Positions 61,162 to 64,000 of a stretch of DNA of 64,000 nt are shown here, piece after piece. The translations under genes and the position numbers were made by a program. The stretch is from Thalassomonas sp. RHCl1 (GTDB taxonomy: Bacteria; Pseudomonadota; Gammaproteobacteria; Enterobacterales; Alteromonadaceae). The stretch lies in the NCBI RefSeq assembly GCF_947387555.1, contig NZ_CANDNZ010000022.1:23090-87089 (forward strand). The letters run 5' to 3'. The notes beneath the pieces were generated by a model. The model worked only from the letters and a program-made list of their open reading frames with translations, ran no database searches and was not told the DNA's origin. Within the stretch, counting starts at the first letter, position 1; the number at the start of each line of letters is the position of its first letter.

Positions 61162-61608
61162 CGCTAAAACCTTATTAATTAACTGTATTTTATCTTCGAT
61201 AGCAGAGATTATTGACGTACTGAACCATTAGGCTGGCCTGGCAGATATGCCAATAAATAACCTTAAAACTGATTGATTATGAAAACCTAGTGAATAATGC
61301 TTTATGCAGGCTTTACCCGCCTGATCGCAATAACCTCCGCCGGGGTCTATAAGGTATTTCAGTCAGGGATTATTTGTTCGGTGGAATCAATGGAGTTATC
61401 GGTGAAACAGCTTAATCTTGCAAAGCCGTGGTTTGTTTTGTCTAAAGGCTACTTGAAGGAACTGCCTTGTGGACTTAGCCGTGGTAAATGAAAAGCCGGC
61501 ATTCATCCGCTAATGTTTGGACGGGCAGCAGGGGCAGAAAAAGTAAGGGAGTTTACGGCTAAACTCCCTTATGCTTTGATGTGTCATTTGCCTCAGTTGA
61601 GGCTGCTA
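61162..61608. other. Region between chemoreceptor and giant paralogues
   Basis: This gap of 447 bases carries the chemoreceptor terminator (61544-61571) and the promoter region of the paralogue pair. A + strand frame of 64 codons at 61297-61491 has no clear ribosome site and is not called. Confidence 0.4.
61544..61571 (-). terminator. Terminator after chemoreceptor
   Basis: A perfect 12-bp stem (TAAGGGAGTTTA / TAAACTCCCTTA) with a CGGC loop is followed on the minus strand by CTTTTTC. It lies 38 bases past the stop. Confidence 0.9.
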
Positions 61609-63315
61609 TTAACTTGTTTTAAATTGATTCACCAAGGCTTGTATCTTGATGGTCAGCTCTGTGGTGTATTGGCTGTTGTCGGCGGTTTCCTTTGAGCCGG
61701 CGGAAGTGGTTTCGACATTTTGGTTAATACTGTCGATGTTGCGCCTGATGTCTTCTATGGTGGCGCTTTGCTCTTCGGTTGCCGAAGCAATCTGGTGGTT
61801 AATATCAGTGATCGCCATGACAGAGCCGGATATGTTTTCCAGAGCACCGCCTAACTCTGTGGTGTCCTTTACGCAAGTTTCCGTTTTGATATGGCTTTGC
61901 TCCATCACGGCAACGGCATTATTGGCTCCAACCTGCAAGCCTTCTATCATTTCGCGAATTTCTGTGGTGGAATTTTGTGTGCGCTGGGCAAGGGTTCTCA
62001 CTTCATCTGCCACTACGGCAAAACCCCGCCCCTGTTCACCGGCGCGGGCTGCTTCTATGGCGGCGTTTAATGCCAGTAAATTGGTTTGCTCGGCAATACC
62101 ACCAATAACATCGAGCACTGTGCTGATATTATTAGTGTCTTTAGCCAGCTTATTGATAACAGTAGAAGAGTTTTCAATATCGGCTTCCAGGCTATTGATG
62201 TTTTTGATAGCTTTTTCCACCACCCCAATCCCTGAGGTTGCATTTTGGTTGGCAACATTGGCCTTATCCGCACCGTCGGAAGCCAGCATAGCAACATCCT
62301 GAATGGCCGGCACCAGCTGTTCTATGGCGACAAACAATTTTTGAATATCTTCTTTTTGTTCGTTGATGGCATTATCGGTTTGTTGCGCTGTGGTCGTAAG
62401 CTGGTTTGAAGAGGCAGAAATTTCCTCGATCATGCGGCGCAGGTTGACGACAACTGTCTGGATATTGGCGGCAAAGCTGTTAAAGCCTTTCCCCAGGGTT
62501 GAAAGTTCATCACTGCCTGAGTCTTTCAGGCGTTTTTGCAGATCGCCATCGCCTTCGGCAATATTGAGCATAGCGCCGGTTGCTTCCTGTAAAGGTTTAA
62601 ACAGGGCATAAATTAATATCACAATCAGTAAGGCGATCAGCAAGGCGGCCACTATCTGGCTGCATAAACTGATCAGCAACCAGCTCGAAGCGGACTCTTC
62701 TATTCCCTGCAAATGCTGTGCGGTACGCTGATCAAGGGCTTTAAAAAATTGCGTGACAGGTGCTAAAATTTTTGCGGCTTCATTGTGGTAGGCATTATCA
62801 AAAACGATACGCTGGGCAAAGGTTTTTACGTCTTCACCCGGTAAAGCCTGAAATGGCCCGTCAACGACATAGCCTGATTTAATCGACTCCATGGCCTGGG
62901 ATTCGGTGGCAACTAAAGCGTTGGAGTTTTCATTCGCCAGGGCTAACAGGTCGAACTCCTGCCTGGAAAAGTTAAGCTCGCGCATGATGTCGCTTTGTTT
63001 CTTTTTAACCCCGGGGTAGAGTGCCGGGTCGGTATTGTCTGCTCTTGGGGATTCGCCATTACGCCATTTGATAACCTGCCAATAGGCATCCCAGTACTTT
63101 TGTTCGCCTGTGGCGACAAAGCTGCGGCATAAACGGGTTAAGTCCAGTGATGTCTGGCGGAATTCATCTGCCAGCAAATAGGAAAGATACCGGGTTTTGC
63201 TCGCCTGTGCCTGTTGGCCATTTTTAACGTTGGCGATATTTTGAGCCACTATTGAGCCTGTAACCAGCAGTACAATTGCGATTAATATCGCAATTAATTT
63301 TTTCTTAATCGTCAT
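61609..63315 (-). CDS. Methyl-accepting chemotaxis protein
   Basis: This 568-residue receptor has helix 1 at about 7-26, a periplasmic helical sensor (about 30-210), helix 2 at about 212-240 and a HAMP domain ([20 protein letters not shown]). The cytoplasmic signalling hairpin has the conserved tip [23 protein letters not shown] followed by [17 protein letters not shown]. It signals through CheW/CheA to the flagellar motor. The sensor is larger than a simple four-helix bundle. The gene is monocistronic with a strong terminator. Confidence 0.94.
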   Translation of the reverse strand: MTIKKKLIAILIAIVLLVTGSIVAQNIANVKNGQQAQASKTRYLSYLLADEFRQTSLDLTRLCRSFVATGEQKYWDAYWQVIKWRNGESPRADNTDPALYPGVKKKQSDIMRELNFSRQEFDLLALANENSNALVATESQAMESIKSGYVVDGPFQALPGEDVKTFAQRIVFDNAYHNEAAKILAPVTQFFKALDQRTAQHLQGIEESASSWLLISLCSQIVAALLIALLIVILIYALFKPLQEATGAMLNIAEGDGDLQKRLKDSGSDELSTLGKGFNSFAANIQTVVVNLRRMIEEISASSNQLTTTAQQTDNAINEQKEDIQKLFVAIEQLVPAIQDVAMLASDGADKANVANQNATSGIGVVEKAIKNINSLEADIENSSTVINKLAKDTNNISTVLDVIGGIAEQTNLLALNAAIEAARAGEQGRGFAVVADEVRTLAQRTQNSTTEIREMIEGLQVGANNAVAVMEQSHIKTETCVKDTTELGGALENISGSVMAITDINHQIASATEEQSATIEDIRRNIDSINQNVETTSAGSKETADNSQYTTELTIKIQALVNQFKTS

Positions 63316-64000
63316 TACCTACCTCTTGTAATTAAATTTATCGAAAAAAAGTTGTCACTTGTGTCAAGTTTTTGTGCGCGACATGTTTATGCTGGGGGCT
63401 GAACATGTAGTAAAAGTTAAAGGATTAAAATTGGGTGAAAGTGTGTTTGTTTTTCTATATAAGCTGTACTTTTGCTAGATGCATAATAGAGCTATATTGC
63501 TTAATACGCTTATCATAAGTGTTTAGCTGTTAATTACCCGGTGCTTTGTATTAAATTGTTATGTGCAAACTACCCATTTCAAAGGGGTAAAAATGAATCC
63601 TAGTTTATTTGCTTAAACCTGTGCGGCTAGCAAACAGCAACTGAACATAAGCGATAATAATTCCGAGGATCAAGTAGTTTAAATAAAGACCACCATAGAA
63701 TTAACGCTTCACTAACCTGTTATTTTCTTCATTAACACCCGAGCCAAATTTTAATTGAACACAGATTTGTTTTAGGGGGGCTTTAGAAAGGGCAACTTTT
63801 TATTTTTAAATTGTGATGTGTGGTGTTTAGCCGAAAAATTAACCTTGCTCATGCATTTTAGCTCTCTTTTTGAGCTATTTCAGCGGTGGCGACTACGATA
63901 ATCAGATATTATTAAATTTATTTAAAAAAGGTGTTGACCTCACCAAGAAAATGTCTAAAATGCGCATCCACTTCCACGGGGCAGCCCAACGAAGTGTTTT
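63316..64000. other. Noncoding region up to the right edge
   Basis: No supported gene is seen in these 685 bases. The first part is the AT-rich promoter region of the chemoreceptor. A small hairpin AGCTC/GAGCT with a T-rich loop lies at about 63860-63876. The end holds an rRNA-type promoter. Confidence 0.5.
63906..63965 (+). promoter_or_regulatory. Strong rRNA-operon-type promoter
   Basis: TTGACC (63934-63939) and TAAAAT (63956-63961) are separated by 16 bases, preceded by an AT-rich UP-like element (63906-63929) and followed by a GCGC discriminator. This, plus the following CACTTCCACGGGG leader, resembles promoters in front of 16S rRNA genes in this order. The operon would start beyond the window. 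Confidence 0.65.

Noticed and set aside
61646..62302. 218-codon + strand frame opposite the chemoreceptor
   Set aside because: It is antisense to the conserved signalling domain of the chemoreceptor and has low-complexity Ser/Ala composition typical of a shadow frame.

Overview
The window looks like a chromosomal segment from a marine gammaproteobacterium of the order Alteromonadales, most like the Colwelliaceae (Thalassomonas/Thalassotalea type). This is an inference from gene content: large TonB-dependent receptors, a BCCT osmolyte transporter, the prpB-prpC-acnD-prpF methylcitrate operon under a GntR regulator, a PEP-CTERM protein, the TIGR02449-zapA pair, and flagellin. No rRNA or tRNA lies in the window. 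The last 100 bases do carry a strong rRNA-type promoter, so an rrn operon probably begins just past the right edge.

Layout. 1-5070: a sensor cut by the left edge, then a membrane-anchored MASE1/CHASE/PAS sigma54 activator. 5763-12863: a TPR-sulfotransferase, a TonB-dependent receptor, a divergent BCCT transporter and a MarR regulator. 13143-13929: a small secreted protein and a RidA protein. 14035-22524: a denitrification island. norCBDQEF runs leftward. The divergent nirK unit runs rightward with a hypothetical periplasmic protein, a His-rich Sco protein and a 54-residue Cys-tailed protein. 22807-24462: a c-di-GMP-I (GEMM) riboswitch, an orphan I9-like propeptide protein and a trypsin-like protease. 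24567-32339: a five-gene tripartite RND efflux operon with its own two-component system. 32446-40397: a CadC-like regulator with a beta-propeller, a second TonB-dependent receptor and two metallophosphatases. 40590-41095: TIGR02449 and zapA. 41323-43006: a three-gene cassette of unknown membrane/secreted proteins. 43020-47475: flagellin, a lipoprotein with an L,D-transpeptidase, and an Fe-alcohol dehydrogenase. 47741-54515: the methylcitrate operon. 54731-55303: a PEP-CTERM protein. 55718-61161: two very large tandem paralogues with nucleotidyltransferase-like motifs. 61609-63315: a chemoreceptor.

How the genes work together. NirK makes NO from nitrite and NorCB reduces NO to N2O, with NorD/Q/E/F and the Sco-like protein as assembly and copper helpers. 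nirK has a near-consensus sigma54 promoter. The prp genes turn propionyl-CoA into pyruvate and succinate, and their regulator gene is preceded by two TTGTCGACAA-type operators with a third inside its coding region. Flagellin also has a sigma54-type promoter.

The best candidate for an undescribed system is the paralogue pair at 55718-61161. Both proteins share a G(G/N)SALN ... SDFDNQ ... IDxSIPRR signature of MNT/AbiEii-like nucleotidyltransferases and a conserved C-terminal HWLD motif, inside proteins of 844 and 968 residues that I cannot assign to a family. The three-gene cassette at 41323-43006 is the second candidate. All calls come from reading the sequence; no database search was run.
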